Shown here: piece by piece, positions 44,906 to 54,242 of the stretch
How positions within the stretch are numbered: the first letter of the stretch is position 1
How the letters are laid out: each line of letters opens with the position of its first letter
Assembly (NCBI RefSeq): GCF_011759375.1
Contig: NZ_JAARML010000002.1
Location: forward strand, 372,001-436,000
Source of the DNA: Paraflavitalea devenefica
GTDB taxonomy: Bacteria > Bacteroidota > Bacteroidia > Chitinophagales > Chitinophagaceae
Direction of reading: 5' to 3'
Length of the DNA stretch: 64,000 bases
Made by a program: the position numbers and the translations under genes
The notes under the pieces: model-generated
The model's input: the letters and a program-made list of their open reading frames with translations, nothing else
The model's database searches: none
What the model was told of the DNA's origin: nothing

Positions 44906-45100
44906 TGCCACAGAGGCACTGTTATCCGGTGTCTCTGTTTTCATATTTTGCCTGTTATTTATAATAACGGGCAGAAAGAGGCGCAACTTGTTGCGTCTCT
45001 ACGAATTTGAATCAATGCCGGATCGCTACACAGCAGGAGGATTGGTTCAGTTCCGCCAAAAGCGGAATGATTTTTAAACGTAAAGATTACCTGTTAAACA
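44906..45100. other. rpsM-rpsK gap with several hairpins
   Basis: This gap contains: CAGAGGCAC / GTGTCTCTG with one G-U pair (44911-44937), followed by TTTT; GAGGCGCAAC / GTTGCGTCTC with a mismatch (about 44979-45000); and a perfect TTCCGC-CAAAA-GCGGAA (45051-45067) followed by TGATTTTT. No reading frame is supported. Confidence 0.6.
45051..45075 (+). terminator. Terminator-like hairpin between rpsM and rpsK
   Basis: Six-base perfect stem TTCCGC / GCGGAA, five-base loop, then TGATTTTT. It may attenuate the operon or be an mRNA processing site. Confidence 0.45.
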
Positions 45101-45514
45101 ATGGCAAAAGCAGCTAAACAACAAGCTACCAGCGCAAAAGCCGCTGCGAAGAAAAGAGTAGTAAAGATTGATGCTTATGGCGACGCACACATCGTGGCCA
45201 GCTTCAACAACCTGATCATCAGCATTACCAACAAGAACGGCCAGGTTATTTCCTGGAGCAGTGCCGGTAAAATGGGCTTCAAAGGTTCTAAAAAGAACAC
45301 TCCTTATGCCGCCCAGATGGCTTCTGCTGATGCCGCTAAAACCGCTTTCGATGCGGGTGTTAAGAAAGTAGACGTTTTCGTAAAAGGCCCCGGCGCCGGT
45401 CGCGAAAGCGCTATCCGCGGATTGTCTCAGAACAGTATCGAAGTGGTACAGATCAAGGACGTAACCCCGCTGCCCCACAATGGCTGTCGTCCTCCCAAGA
45501 AAAGAAGAGTATAA
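45101..45514 (+). CDS. rpsK: 30S ribosomal protein S11
   Basis: A 137-residue protein; [44 protein letters not shown] and the C-terminal [10 protein letters not shown] identify S11. It binds the 16S rRNA platform. Short basic Ala/Lys-rich extension at the N-terminus ([19 protein letters not shown]). Between rpsM and rpsD; followed by a 17-base inverted repeat. Confidence 0.98.
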   Translation: MAKAAKQQATSAKAAAKKRVVKIDAYGDAHIVASFNNLIISITNKNGQVISWSSAGKMGFKGSKKNTPYAAQMASADAAKTAFDAGVKKVDVFVKGPGAGRESAIRGLSQNSIEVVQIKDVTPLPHNGCRPPKKRRV

Positions 45515-45520
45515 CCTGAA

Positions 45521-45570
45521 GTCTGAAGTCAGAGGTCTGAAGCAAACGCATCCGACCTCTGACTTCAGAC
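45521..45570. repeat. 17-base-arm inverted repeat between rpsK and rpsD
   Basis: GTCTGAAGTCAGAGGTC (45521-45537) and its perfect complement (45554-45570), separated by 16 bases. It starts seven bases after rpsK. The word CTGAAGT is also repeated in tandem at its left edge. It looks like a dispersed intergenic repeat of Chitinophagaceae. Confidence 0.75.
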
Positions 45571-45655
45571 CTCAGATTTCATAACAGGATGCCCGATTTA
45601 TTTTTAAGATTTTTATTGATCAGGCATCGTCACCAAAAAATCAACTAAACAAATT

Positions 45656-46261
45656 ATGGCACGTTACACTGGTCCAAAAACAAGAATCTGCCGCATTTTC
45701 GGCGAGCCCATTTTAGGTAATGGTAAATACCTGAGCAAGAACAGCAATCCTCCCGGCCAACATGGTCCTACCAAGAAGCGTAAGGCTCCGGGTGAATATG
45801 CCCTTCAGTTGAAAGAAAAGCAAAAGGCCAAATACACTTACGGCGTACTGGAAAAACAATTCCGGAAGACTTTCGAAGAAGCTAACCGTATCAAAGGTGT
45901 TACCGGTGAAAACCTCATCAAGTTGCTGGAAGCACGTCTTGATAACGCCGTTTACCGCCTTGGTCTGGCCGCTTCCCGTCCCGGCGCCCGTCAATTGGTT
46001 TCTCACAAGCATATCACCGTGAATGATGAAGTGGTGAATATCCCTTCTTTCCAACTGAAACCAGGCGATATCATCAGCATCAAGGAAAAGGATAAATCCA
46101 ACACTTCTATTACCAGCCAGTTCCGTGGCAAGAACCAGAAGTTCTCCTGGCTCGACTGGAATGAAGGAGAGATGAAAGGTACTTTCGTAGCTTATCCTGA
46201 GCGTGAAAGTGTACCTGAGAACATTAAGGAGCAGTTGATTGTTGAATTGTATTCTAAGTAA
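45656..46261 (+). CDS. rpsD: 30S ribosomal protein S4
   Basis: A 201-residue 16S rRNA-binding assembly protein: [20 protein letters not shown], then the S4 RNA-binding domain around [38 protein letters not shown]. Only one Cys near the N-terminus, so it is not the zinc-binding form. It usually also represses the alpha operon in E. coli; whether that is so here is unknown. Between rpsK and rpoA. Confidence 0.98.
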   Translation: MARYTGPKTRICRIFGEPILGNGKYLSKNSNPPGQHGPTKKRKAPGEYALQLKEKQKAKYTYGVLEKQFRKTFEEANRIKGVTGENLIKLLEARLDNAVYRLGLAASRPGARQLVSHKHITVNDEVVNIPSFQLKPGDIISIKEKDKSNTSITSQFRGKNQKFSWLDWNEGEMKGTFVAYPERESVPENIKEQLIVELYSK

Positions 46262-46390
46262 TCGTGAACCGTGACTGGTCTCCGGTCACCTGATCCGGTA
46301 CGCTGAGTAGCAGCAATCCAAATTGTTCACCGTTTAAGGCGGCATCGTTGCCAAAGCCTTCAAACACGTAAAAAACAGAAATTTTAAAAT

Positions 46391-47392
46391 ATGGCCATTT
46401 TAAATTTCCAAAAGCCAGACAAGATCGTTTTACAGAAAGCAACGGAATTTGAAGCTCAATTCGAGTTTCGCCCGTTGGAACCCGGTTTCGGTGTAACCAT
46501 TGGTAACGCCTTACGCAGGGTGTTGCTGAGCTCACTGGAAGGTTATGCCATCGTAGGTATCCGCATTGAAGGTGTAGACCATGAGTTTGCTACCATCAAG
46601 GGCATTACCGAAGATGTACTGGAAATCATTCTGAACTTAAAGCAGGTTCGCTTCAAAAAGAAAGTGGATCATGAAGTAGGTCAGGAAAAGATCACCCTGA
46701 GCATTAAAAACAAAGCTGAATTTACAGCCGGTATGATCGGAGAAGCTACTCAAAGCTTCGACATCATGAACCCCGATCTGCTGATCTGTACTTTAGATAC
46801 TTCTGCCAAACTGGACATTGAACTGTCTGTTTCCAAAGGACGTGGTTACGTTCCTGCTGAAGACAACAAGGTAAAAGATGCTCCATTTGGTTACATCCCT
46901 ACGGATGCCATCTTCACGCCCATCAAGAACGTGAAATACGCTATTGAGAACACGCGTGTGGAACAACGTACGGACTATGAGAAGCTGATCATGGATGTTA
47001 ATACCGATGGTACTATCCATCCGGAAGAGGCGGTGAAACAAGCCAGCCGTATCCTGATCCAGCACCTCATGATCATCACCGACGAAAACATCACTTTCGA
47101 CAACAAGGAAGACAAGAAAGAGGATGTGGTGGATGAGCAAATGCTGCAACTGCGTAAGATATTGAAAACACCACTGGAAGACCTCGATCTGTCAGTACGT
47201 GCTTTCAACTGTCTGAAAGCTGCCAAGATCAACTCCCTCAGCGAGCTGGTACAATATGAGCAGGAAGACCTGATGAAGTTCCGCAACTTCGGTCAGAAGT
47301 CACTGGCTGAAATTGAGCAGGTGCTGGCTGAAAGAGGTTTGCACTTTGGTATGGACCTGAGCAAACTGGGTTTGGATAAAGAAGAATTGTAA
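46391..47392 (+). CDS. rpoA: DNA-directed RNA polymerase subunit alpha
   Basis: A 333-residue subunit. N-terminal assembly domain: EFRPLEPGFGVTIGNALRRVLLSSLEGYAI. C-terminal DNA-binding domain (from about 255): LDLSVRAFNCLKAAKINSLSELVQYEQEDLMKFRNFGQKSLAEIEQVLAERGLHFGM. It nucleates polymerase assembly and contacts promoters and activators. Normal length for Bacteroidota. Between rpsD and rplQ. Confidence 0.99.
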   Translation: MAILNFQKPDKIVLQKATEFEAQFEFRPLEPGFGVTIGNALRRVLLSSLEGYAIVGIRIEGVDHEFATIKGITEDVLEIILNLKQVRFKKKVDHEVGQEKITLSIKNKAEFTAGMIGEATQSFDIMNPDLLICTLDTSAKLDIELSVSKGRGYVPAEDNKVKDAPFGYIPTDAIFTPIKNVKYAIENTRVEQRTDYEKLIMDVNTDGTIHPEEAVKQASRILIQHLMIITDENITFDNKEDKKEDVVDEQMLQLRKILKTPLEDLDLSVRAFNCLKAAKINSLSELVQYEQEDLMKFRNFGQKSLAEIEQVLAERGLHFGMDLSKLGLDKEEL

Positions 47393-47452
47393 TTTTTTAA
47401 TAACAGTAGGCTGTAATTCCTGACACGGTACAGCCGGTAAAACTTAAAAGTC

Positions 47453-47938
47453 ATGCGCCACGGAGACAAGATCAACAACCTGAGCAGGACGGCATCGCAC
47501 AGAAAGGCGTTGCTGAGCAACTTAGCCTGCGAGCTGATATCCCACAAGAGAATCGTAACTACCCTCGCCAAGGCCAAAGCGTTGCGTACGTACATCGAGC
47601 CCCTGATCACCAAGGGTAAAGAAAATACTACTCACCAACGTCGTGTAGTATTCAGCTACCTACAGGATAAAGAGGCTGTTACTGAACTGTTCAGCACCAT
47701 TGCCGAGAAAATTGGCGGTCGTCCCGGTGGTTATACCCGCATCATTAAGCTCGGCATCCGCCAGGGTGATAATGCTGAAATGGGGTTAATTGAACTGGTA
47801 GACTTCAACGAGATCTACGGTAAGGGTAAAACAGAGGCGAAAGAGCCGGCTAAGAAAACACGTCGTAGCAGAACCACCAAAAAGGCTGGTGATGCGAAGG
47901 CCGAAGATGCGAAATCCGAAGATAAAGCCGCTGAATAA
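47453..47938 (+). CDS. rplQ: 50S ribosomal protein L17
   Basis: A 161-residue protein: [45 protein letters not shown] and [28 protein letters not shown]. It is about 35 residues longer than E. coli L17 owing to a Lys/Ala/Glu-rich C-terminal tail ([20 protein letters not shown]). Last gene of the alpha operon; a strong terminator follows. Confidence 0.98.
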   Translation: MRHGDKINNLSRTASHRKALLSNLACELISHKRIVTTLAKAKALRTYIEPLITKGKENTTHQRRVVFSYLQDKEAVTELFSTIAEKIGGRPGGYTRIIKLGIRQGDNAEMGLIELVDFNEIYGKGKTEAKEPAKKTRRSRTTKKAGDAKAEDAKSEDKAAE

Positions 47939-47964
47939 GCATGATTCCGAACTCTTTTTATATC

Positions 47965-47997
47965 AAAGCCCCGCATATAAAGTGCGGGGCTTTTTTT
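47965..47997 (+). terminator. Terminator of the alpha ribosomal operon
   Basis: Perfect 11-base stem AAAGCCCCGCA / TGCGGGGCTTT with a seven-base loop, followed by a T-run to 47997. Confidence 0.92.
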
Positions 47998-48152
47998 GAA
48001 TGTCCTATTGCCGGAAAGGCGGTAAGGCGTGAAGAAGGTAACGGCTGAGTTTCAATGCTTACCGTCTTCCCACCTGCCCGGTACAAACTGTGAACAATTT
48101 TAACTTCAAATACATCTAATAATTCTTTTCTTTGCAAAATTTTTCGATACAC

Positions 48153-49283
48153 ATGTCCACAACACAAAAACCTGCTGTTCTGTTATTGGCGGATGGTACC
48201 GTTCACTTTGGTAAAGCCTTTGGAAAGATTGGTACTACTGCCGGGGAAATTTGTTTTAATACCGGTATGACCGGATACCAGGAAGTGTTCACTGATCCCA
48301 GCTATTATGGCCAGATCATTATCATGAACAATGTGCATGTTGGTAACTATGGTACCAAGGATACCGATGTGGAGTCGGGCAGTGTGAAGATCCGCGGTCT
48401 TATTGGCCGTAACCTCGAAGAGCAATATTCCCGCAAGCAGGCCAATGCCTCTCTGGAGCAATACCTGCAGGATAATAACATCGTTTGCATCGAAGAAATT
48501 GATACCCGTGCCCTGGTAACCCATGTACGGGAAAAAGGCGCCATGAACTGTATCATCTCTTCTGAGATACTGGATGTGGAAGAGCTGAAGAAAGAACTGG
48601 CTAAAGTGCCCAGCATGGAGGGTCTTGAACTGGCCAGCTATGTAAGCACCGAAAAGCCTTATACCATGGGTGATGAGGCCACTGCTGCTGTAAAAGTAGC
48701 GGTGATGGATTATGGCACTAAAAAGAACATCCTGCAGTGTATGGTTGACAGGGGCGCTTTTGTAAAAGTATTTCCTGCCAAAACGCCGATCAGTGAATTA
48801 AAGCAATTCAATCCCGATGGTTACTTCATCTCCAATGGCCCCGGAGATCCTTCTGCCATGGATTATGCAGTAGCCACTGTAAAGGAAATACTGAAGGAAA
48901 GCAAGCCTACTTTCGGTATCTGCCTGGGCCACCAGTTGCTGGCATTAGCCAACGACATCGAGACCTTTAAGTTGCACCACGGTCATCGCGGACTGAACCA
49001 CCCCGTGAAGAACCTGGTAACGGGTAAATGCGAGATCACTACCCAGAATCATGGTTTCGGTGTGAACCCGGAATCGGTGAAGAAAGCCAAAAATGTGGAA
49101 ATCACCCACGTGAACCTGAATGATGAATCCATTGAAGGTATCCGCCTGAAAGATAAACCAGCCTTCTCCGTGCAATACCACCCTGAAGCAACGCCAGGCC
49201 CGCACGATAGCCGCTACCTCTTTGATGACTTCATCAACCTGGTAAGAGAGCATAAAGTAGTAAAAGTTAAAGTGAATTTTTAA
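48153..49283 (+). CDS. carA: Carbamoyl-phosphate synthase small subunit
   Basis: A 376-residue glutaminase that supplies ammonia to CarB for pyrimidine and arginine synthesis. N-terminal domain: ADGTVHFGKAFGKIGTTAGEICFNTGMTGYQEV. The GATase domain has the nucleophile Cys in FGICLGHQLLALA and His/Glu in YHPEATPGPHDS. The ATG at 48153 is chosen; a TTG seven codons upstream also opens the frame. carB is not adjacent. A TTTTCTTTG sequence (about 48126-48134) could be a -7 box. Confidence 0.97.
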   Translation: MSTTQKPAVLLLADGTVHFGKAFGKIGTTAGEICFNTGMTGYQEVFTDPSYYGQIIIMNNVHVGNYGTKDTDVESGSVKIRGLIGRNLEEQYSRKQANASLEQYLQDNNIVCIEEIDTRALVTHVREKGAMNCIISSEILDVEELKKELAKVPSMEGLELASYVSTEKPYTMGDEATAAVKVAVMDYGTKKNILQCMVDRGAFVKVFPAKTPISELKQFNPDGYFISNGPGDPSAMDYAVATVKEILKESKPTFGICLGHQLLALANDIETFKLHHGHRGLNHPVKNLVTGKCEITTQNHGFGVNPESVKKAKNVEITHVNLNDESIEGIRLKDKPAFSVQYHPEATPGPHDSRYLFDDFINLVREHKVVKVKVNF

Positions 49284-49307
49284 AGAAGGATCATACTTAT
49301 AATGTAA

Positions 49308-49353
49308 CGAAAGGGTGTGTAGCCTTCCAAAGGCGGCTCACCCTTTCGCTCTT
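49308..49353 (+). terminator. Terminator after carA
   Basis: Stem CGAAAGGGTG / CACCCTTTCG (49308-49317, 49339-49348) enclosing an inner AGCC / GGCT pairing, followed by CTCTTTTC. Confidence 0.75.
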
Positions 49354-49392
49354 TTCACGTAAATGCAGTATTTTTAGCCGGCAAACTATCGT

Positions 49393-49815
49393 ATGAAGAT
49401 CGCAATCATCAATGGGCCTAATCTTAACCTGCTGGGCAAAAGAGAGCCGGGTATTTATGGCAGTATGTCTTTCGAACAGTATTTCGAAGAACTCAAGCAA
49501 CAATACCCACAGGCAAACCTGCATTATTACCAAAGTAATGTAGAAGGGGAGCTGGTGAATGAGATACAGCGGGTAGGGTTCGACTATGATGGCATCATCA
49601 TTAATCCTGCTGCCTATACCCATACTTCCGTAGCCATTGGCGATGCCATTGCGGCTATTAAAGCACCCGTCGTGGAAGTACATATCTCCAATGTACATGC
49701 ACGGGAAGATTTTCGCAAGCTATCCCATGTATCTGCTAAAGCAGCAGGCAGCATCTTTGGCCTGGGGCTGAAGGGGTATGAACTGGCGTTGCAATACCTG
49801 CTCAACAGGAAATAA
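49393..49815 (+). CDS. aroQ: 3-dehydroquinate dehydratase, type II
   Basis: A 140-residue dodecameric enzyme that dehydrates 3-dehydroquinate to 3-dehydroshikimate in aromatic amino acid synthesis. Motifs: NGPNLNLLGKREPGIYG with the catalytic Tyr, the substrate-binding NPAAYTHTSVAI, and EVHISNVHAREDFR with His. Length is typical. Four bases separate its stop from that of the convergent parvulin gene. Confidence 0.96.
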   Translation: MKIAIINGPNLNLLGKREPGIYGSMSFEQYFEELKQQYPQANLHYYQSNVEGELVNEIQRVGFDYDGIIINPAAYTHTSVAIGDAIAAIKAPVVEVHISNVHAREDFRKLSHVSAKAAGSIFGLGLKGYELALQYLLNRK

Positions 49816-49819
49816 CCCA

Positions 49820-50452
49820 TTACAGGAATACCCGCATCATAAGGGCATAACCATGGTCTTCTTTGGCATCATCCAGCTTGCGGATAATGTGCAGGCCGTT
49901 GGCTGTCCATATCTTAAAAATATCACCCTTTTTGCGCCTGGAGAGCTCTTTTTCTATCTGCGGTATCAGCGAGCCCCTCACAACCCATCCCAGGTCGCCT
50001 TTGGTGGCCGCTTCCCCACCCATGGAATAAGCCTGGGCCATATCTTCGAAAGTGGTGCTGCCCTGCCTGATACGCAGCATGATATTATCGGTCAGGGAGT
50101 CCGCAATACGCCGGGTAAATACAGAGGTGTCCAGGAAGATCTGAGCAATATGATTAAAGGTGGCGGGTGCTTTGGCCAGGATCTGTACCAGTGTCTTCCC
50201 ATTATTATAAGGGCCGTATACTTTACCCACTTTGCCATGATAGCCCAGGCTATCCGGCAGGCCTATAAACCGGTTGGTGCCGCGGATAACGATCGTATCA
50301 ATTACAAACCTTTTCTTCAACACATCTTTTACGTACAGCGGGCTATTGGTAGCCTTTTCCAGCTCTGCCTTGATCTGGGTTACTGTTTTCTTTTGTGCAA
50401 AGGTGGTGGTGCTACCAATAAGGATTAATAATAAAGCGATCAGCGGTTTCAT
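49820..50452 (-). CDS. Exported parvulin-type peptidyl-prolyl isomerase
   Basis: A 210-residue protein with signal peptide (KPLIALLLILIGSTTTFAQ). The rotamase domain is at about 95-205: VAHIAQIFLD-like opening (NHIAQIFLDTSVF), TTFEDMAQAYSMGGEAATKGDLGWV, IPQIEKELSRRKKGD and GLHIIRKLDD, the parvulin pattern. It probably aids periplasmic folding of outer membrane proteins. A TATCTTTA -7-like box lies before the ATG on the minus strand. Confidence 0.82.
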   Translation of the reverse strand: MKPLIALLLILIGSTTTFAQKKTVTQIKAELEKATNSPLYVKDVLKKRFVIDTIVIRGTNRFIGLPDSLGYHGKVGKVYGPYNNGKTLVQILAKAPATFNHIAQIFLDTSVFTRRIADSLTDNIMLRIRQGSTTFEDMAQAYSMGGEAATKGDLGWVVRGSLIPQIEKELSRRKKGDIFKIWTANGLHIIRKLDDAKEDHGYALMMRVFL

Positions 50453-50475
50453 TCACCTAAAGATAATAAAAGACG

Positions 50476-50526
50476 AAGACCTGACAGGTTTCGCCGGCTG
50501 AGTACCCGGAAAACCTGTCAGGTCTT
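50476..50526. repeat. Interspersed palindrome (AAGACCTGACAGGTTT arms)
   Basis: Perfect 16-base arms AAGACCTGACAGGTTT (50476-50491) and AAACCTGTCAGGTCTT (50511-50526) with a 19-base loop, between the parvulin and glmM genes. A known dispersed palindrome type in Bacteroidota (recollection). Confidence 0.8.
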
Positions 50527-50539
50527 ATTCAGGATTCTT

Positions 50540-51919
50540 TTACAATGATTCCTTGATATCCTGCATCAATCGCAGGGCAATATTGTTGGCGGTCGTTTCA
50601 AAATTACTTTCCGCATAGATGCGGATAATAGGTTCGGTATTGGAAGTACGGAGATGTACCCAATCACTATCAAATTCAATCTTCAAACCATCCTCTGTAT
50701 TCACAGGCTGGTTTTTATACTTCTTTTGGATACGCTCAAAAATGGCTTTCACATCAATGCCATTTTCCAGTTCAATCTTATTCTTGGAAATAAAATAGTC
50801 GGGATAGCGGGTGCGGAAAGACTTCATGCCATTCTTGTGTGTAGCAAGAGAACTCAAAAACAAACCGATACCGATCAGTGCATCACGGCCATAATGGAAG
50901 TCAGGAACAATGATACCGCCGTTGCCTTCGCCGCCAATCACTGCTTTTACTTCTTTCATTTTCGTCACCACATTCACTTCACCCACTGCCGAAGGAAAAT
51001 ATTCACCCCCATGTTTAAGGGTAACTTCCTTGAGCGCTTTCGTGCTGCTCATATTGCTCACGGTATTGCCTACCTTCTTGCTCAATACATAATCGGCCAC
51101 TGCTACCAGTGTGTATTCTTCTCCAAACATGCTGCCGTCTTCACATACAAAGCAGAGGCGGTCTACATCCGGGTCCACGGCAATGCCGAAATCGGCTTTG
51201 TGCTTGCGGACTGCATTGCTTAGCTCAGTGAGGTTTTCCGGCAGGGGCTCCGGATTGTGGGCAAACTTACCGGTTACTTCTTCATTCAGCACCACGACAT
51301 TTTCTACACCCAGCGCTTTGAGCAGGGGAGGGACAAATAAGGCGCCGGTAGAATTGATCACATCTACGACGGCCTTGTATTTCTTTTTACGGATATCTTC
51401 TGCATTCACCAGCGGATAGTTCACCACCGCATCAATATGTTGCTGCAAGCTGGTTTCGTGCAGGGTATAAGTGCCCAGTTTATCTACGGAGGTAAAAGTA
51501 AAATCTTCTTTGCTGGCTTTTTCCAGTACAATAGCGCCATCTGCTGCACTGATAAATTCACCCTGCTCATTCAGCAGTTTCAGGGCATTCCATTCTTTGG
51601 GATTATGACTGGCTGTAATAATAATACCGCCGGCAGCTTTTTCCCATACCACTGCCAGCTCAACGGTAGGCGTGGTAGAGAGGCCAACATCTACTACGTC
51701 AATGCCCAAACCGGTGAGTGTATTTGTCACCAGTTGTTGTACCATGGACCCACTGATGCGGCCATCGCGGCCAATAACTACTTTACGGTTGGAACCTTTC
51801 TCCAGCAGCCAACTGCCGAAAGCAGCGGCAAACTTTACAACATCCAGCGGCGTTAAATTGTCTCCGCTTTTACCACCAATTGTTCCACGAATACCTGATA
51901 TGCTTTTGATCAATGCCAC
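50540..51919 (-). CDS. glmM: Phosphoglucosamine mutase / phosphohexomutase
   Basis: A 459-residue phosphohexomutase. The phosphoserine loop is TASHNPKEWNALK near residue 102, the metal-binding loop DPDVDRLCF near 245, the sugar loop GGEGNGGII near 330 and the C-terminal phosphate-binding DSDWVHLRTSNTEPIIRIYAE. In Bacteroidota this form is annotated GlmM (glucosamine 6-phosphate to 1-phosphate for peptidoglycan); phosphomannomutase or glucomutase activity cannot be excluded. A TATTTTTG -7 box (51944-51951) is 24 bases upstream of the ATG. Confidence 0.88.
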   Translation of the reverse strand: MALIKSISGIRGTIGGKSGDNLTPLDVVKFAAAFGSWLLEKGSNRKVVIGRDGRISGSMVQQLVTNTLTGLGIDVVDVGLSTTPTVELAVVWEKAAGGIIITASHNPKEWNALKLLNEQGEFISAADGAIVLEKASKEDFTFTSVDKLGTYTLHETSLQQHIDAVVNYPLVNAEDIRKKKYKAVVDVINSTGALFVPPLLKALGVENVVVLNEEVTGKFAHNPEPLPENLTELSNAVRKHKADFGIAVDPDVDRLCFVCEDGSMFGEEYTLVAVADYVLSKKVGNTVSNMSSTKALKEVTLKHGGEYFPSAVGEVNVVTKMKEVKAVIGGEGNGGIIVPDFHYGRDALIGIGLFLSSLATHKNGMKSFRTRYPDYFISKNKIELENGIDVKAIFERIQKKYKNQPVNTEDGLKIEFDSDWVHLRTSNTEPIIRIYAESNFETTANNIALRLMQDIKESL

Positions 51920-51943
51920 AGTGCCAAGGGTTTTTATCAGTTA

Positions 51944-51951
51944 CAAAAATA
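51944..51951 (-). promoter_or_regulatory. -7 box for glmM
   Basis: TATTTTTG on the minus strand, perfect TAnnTTTG, 24 bases before the start at 51919. No -33 match. Confidence 0.4.
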
Positions 51952-52198
51952 GGGTGTTTGCTACTATGCAGAGATTACCACTTGTGGGTATTTTACAGGA
52001 TATGATTACAAATTGTAATGATACAGCATAAATTGAAAGCTAATCACAACCAACCAAACAACAGGATGGGATGGACATGCTTAGGAAGCGGGAAATTAAG
52101 GAAAGAAACACATATATAACCAAATTGTGGAAAATGAAGCCTTAAAAACCAGCAAACTGCGAATCCCCGTCGTCTCCATGCCTCGTTGCTATTGTGTC

Positions 52199-54184
52199 TC
52201 AATGCTTTTTCTTATTATTCAGCAACAGGTATTTGGCCGTTTCATGGAGCGCCTCGGTCAGCGTACGCATCTCATCAGTAACGGCTTTTGTTGCAGGATC
52301 TTTACCGGGTATGGAATTGTCCACTACCGATAACAATTCTTCCTTACCTGTCTTTAACAGACGCCGGTAAAAATAATTGCCTTTTATCACACCGGTAATA
52401 TTATTATCGGGTTCGAAGATAAACGCAAACGAATGCGTAGTCGAATCCAACAGGTCTCTTCCCAGGGTAGTATTGGTATAAGGAATATTGGCAAGTCCTG
52501 CAATAGTAGGCAATACATCCACCTGTGAGCAAATATTACCCGTGCGGCGTGGAGCTACCAGCGAAGGATTATATATCAGTAACGGTACATGCATGGTAGT
52601 AAGGCGTTGTGCTGTCCAGGCCTCGGGAAACATGGTGCCTGCATTGCCTGGTATGCCATGATCACCGATAAATACAAACAGGGTATTGCTGAAATATTTT
52701 TCTTTACTGGCTGCTTCCATGAATTTCTGGTAAGAGAAATCGGTATAGCGGAATGCATTCAACTCATCCAGGTTCTCAAAACCATGTTGCCGCAATGAAT
52801 CTACCGGTATATTCACTTTTTTAAATGCCTCCTGGTCTTCTTTGGGAATCGTATACGGCCGGTGATTATCTGCCGTCTGGATCACGGCAAAGAAAGGTTT
52901 CGTTTGTGTAGCCAGTATTTTATTCGATTCCAGGAAGAGGTTTTTATCGCTGATACCCCATACATCAACCGTGGGTGATTTGAAATCTTCTCCTTCATAC
53001 AATTTTAATCCGGCAATATTATTAGTTAGCAGGCCCCGCACATTGGCCCAACTGGCGCTGCCACCCAGGAAATAGAATTTCTCATAACCGGTGAAATCAT
53101 TAATAATGCTATGCTGATCTACTGCTCCCGGATTACGACTGGCTGTTCTGGGCATTTCCACATCCGGAATACCGGTGATGGTGGCCCATACGCCACGGGC
53201 GGTACCATAGGTAGGAGTGAAGCAATGGTCAAAAAAGAGCCCATTGCGGCAAAGGCTATCAAAGAAAGGAGTGGTACGCAACGGATTACCCCACATGGAG
53301 CTTTTATAGGCGCTGAATGATTCACAGATCACCAGTACAACATTGGGCTGTGCCGTAAGCGCCCCGGCATGGGGAGTTGCCTTCCGGGCATAATTCGGTT
53401 CGGAACCAGCGGCCGGCGGCAGGTTATAGTACTTCGCTATTACAGGGTACAGCGACTTCACCTTCTTCTCATCATACGTATTGCGGAACTTCAGGGTGTT
53501 GAAAAAGGATTCAAAGGGATTCAGGGCCAGGTTGGCCTTATAATCGTTGCCCAGGGCAAAGGCGTCGCTCCACCGCAAAGGGTATTGGTCAAACCGGCCG
53601 AAAATAAAAAAGCCCAGTACCAGGAAAGCCACCGTAAAGCTGGCAATCCTTGTTCTTTTGGTTACCGGCTGCGGGCGGTTGTTGACACGCCGCCAGGCCC
53701 GGCGGATAAACCACATGATCATCCAGGTGCTTACCAATAAGCCCATGATAAGGCGTACCACGGGATACGATTGCCATACCATGTTCAGGGAAATACCGGC
53801 GTCCTGCAGGTAATTGAGCACGCTGGCATTCAACCGCTGTACCAGGTAGGCATAGTGGGCAAAATCTACCACAAACAGGAACAGGCAGAGGAACACCACG
53901 ATGTACAGGACCACCACCCAGATCTTTCTTCCCCGCGGCTGAAGGAAAGGATGGAGCCAGGGGATACTGCCGAGCAACAGCATGCACAACAGCAGAATGG
54001 AGATGGTGCGGAGATCATACCGTAAGCCGAGGAAAAAAGCATGGCCAAGCTCAGCCATTGAATTCCCTTGTTTATTGAAAAACAGGTAAAGACTAAAACG
54101 CATCAGGGTAAACAGGATCAACAGGATCAACCCTGTCCATAACATCCAGCGGATGAGCGCTGGTAACGTTACAATTCGCTTCAT
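52199..54184 (-). CDS. LTA synthase-like sulfatase family membrane protein
   Basis: A 661-residue inner-membrane protein. About five transmembrane helices in residues 1-190, then a periplasmic sulfatase/alkaline phosphatase domain (from about 265): VVLVICESFSAYKSSMWGN, nucleophile region CFTPTYGTARGVWATITGIPD (Thr nucleophile likely), PFFAVIQTADNHRPY and metal motif FVFIGDHG. This is the layout of lipoteichoic acid synthase relatives; in Gram-negatives they transfer phosphoglycerol or phosphoethanolamine to glycans. The start at 54184 removes 35 non-family residues. Divergent from the PAP2 gene, which may share its lipid substrates. Confidence 0.88.
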   Translation of the reverse strand: MKRIVTLPALIRWMLWTGLILLILFTLMRFSLYLFFNKQGNSMAELGHAFFLGLRYDLRTISILLLCMLLLGSIPWLHPFLQPRGRKIWVVVLYIVVFLCLFLFVVDFAHYAYLVQRLNASVLNYLQDAGISLNMVWQSYPVVRLIMGLLVSTWMIMWFIRRAWRRVNNRPQPVTKRTRIASFTVAFLVLGFFIFGRFDQYPLRWSDAFALGNDYKANLALNPFESFFNTLKFRNTYDEKKVKSLYPVIAKYYNLPPAAGSEPNYARKATPHAGALTAQPNVVLVICESFSAYKSSMWGNPLRTTPFFDSLCRNGLFFDHCFTPTYGTARGVWATITGIPDVEMPRTASRNPGAVDQHSIINDFTGYEKFYFLGGSASWANVRGLLTNNIAGLKLYEGEDFKSPTVDVWGISDKNLFLESNKILATQTKPFFAVIQTADNHRPYTIPKEDQEAFKKVNIPVDSLRQHGFENLDELNAFRYTDFSYQKFMEAASKEKYFSNTLFVFIGDHGIPGNAGTMFPEAWTAQRLTTMHVPLLIYNPSLVAPRRTGNICSQVDVLPTIAGLANIPYTNTTLGRDLLDSTTHSFAFIFEPDNNITGVIKGNYFYRRLLKTGKEELLSVVDNSIPGKDPATKAVTDEMRTLTEALHETAKYLLLNNKKKH

Positions 54185-54229
54185 TACAATGAAATAAGCG
54201 CTAAAATTAAGGGAATTCTGTGTTTTCTT

Positions 54230-54237
54230 TATTTTTG
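54230..54237 (+). promoter_or_regulatory. -7 box for the PAP2 phosphatase gene
   Basis: TATTTTTG, perfect consensus, five bases before the ATG at 54243, implying a leaderless mRNA. No TTG at -33. Confidence 0.45.
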
Positions 54238-54242
54238 TTACT

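Noticed and set aside
45001..45075. tRNA-like sequence (GGTTCAGTTCC) in the rpsM-rpsK gap
   Set aside because: The T-loop consensus GGTTCGAATCC is not met and no acceptor or anticodon arm could be folded; the bases belong to a terminator-like hairpin.
48126..48134. TTTTCTTTG as a firm carA promoter
   Set aside because: The box lacks the TA of TAnnTTTG and no -33 element fits; only mentioned as possible.
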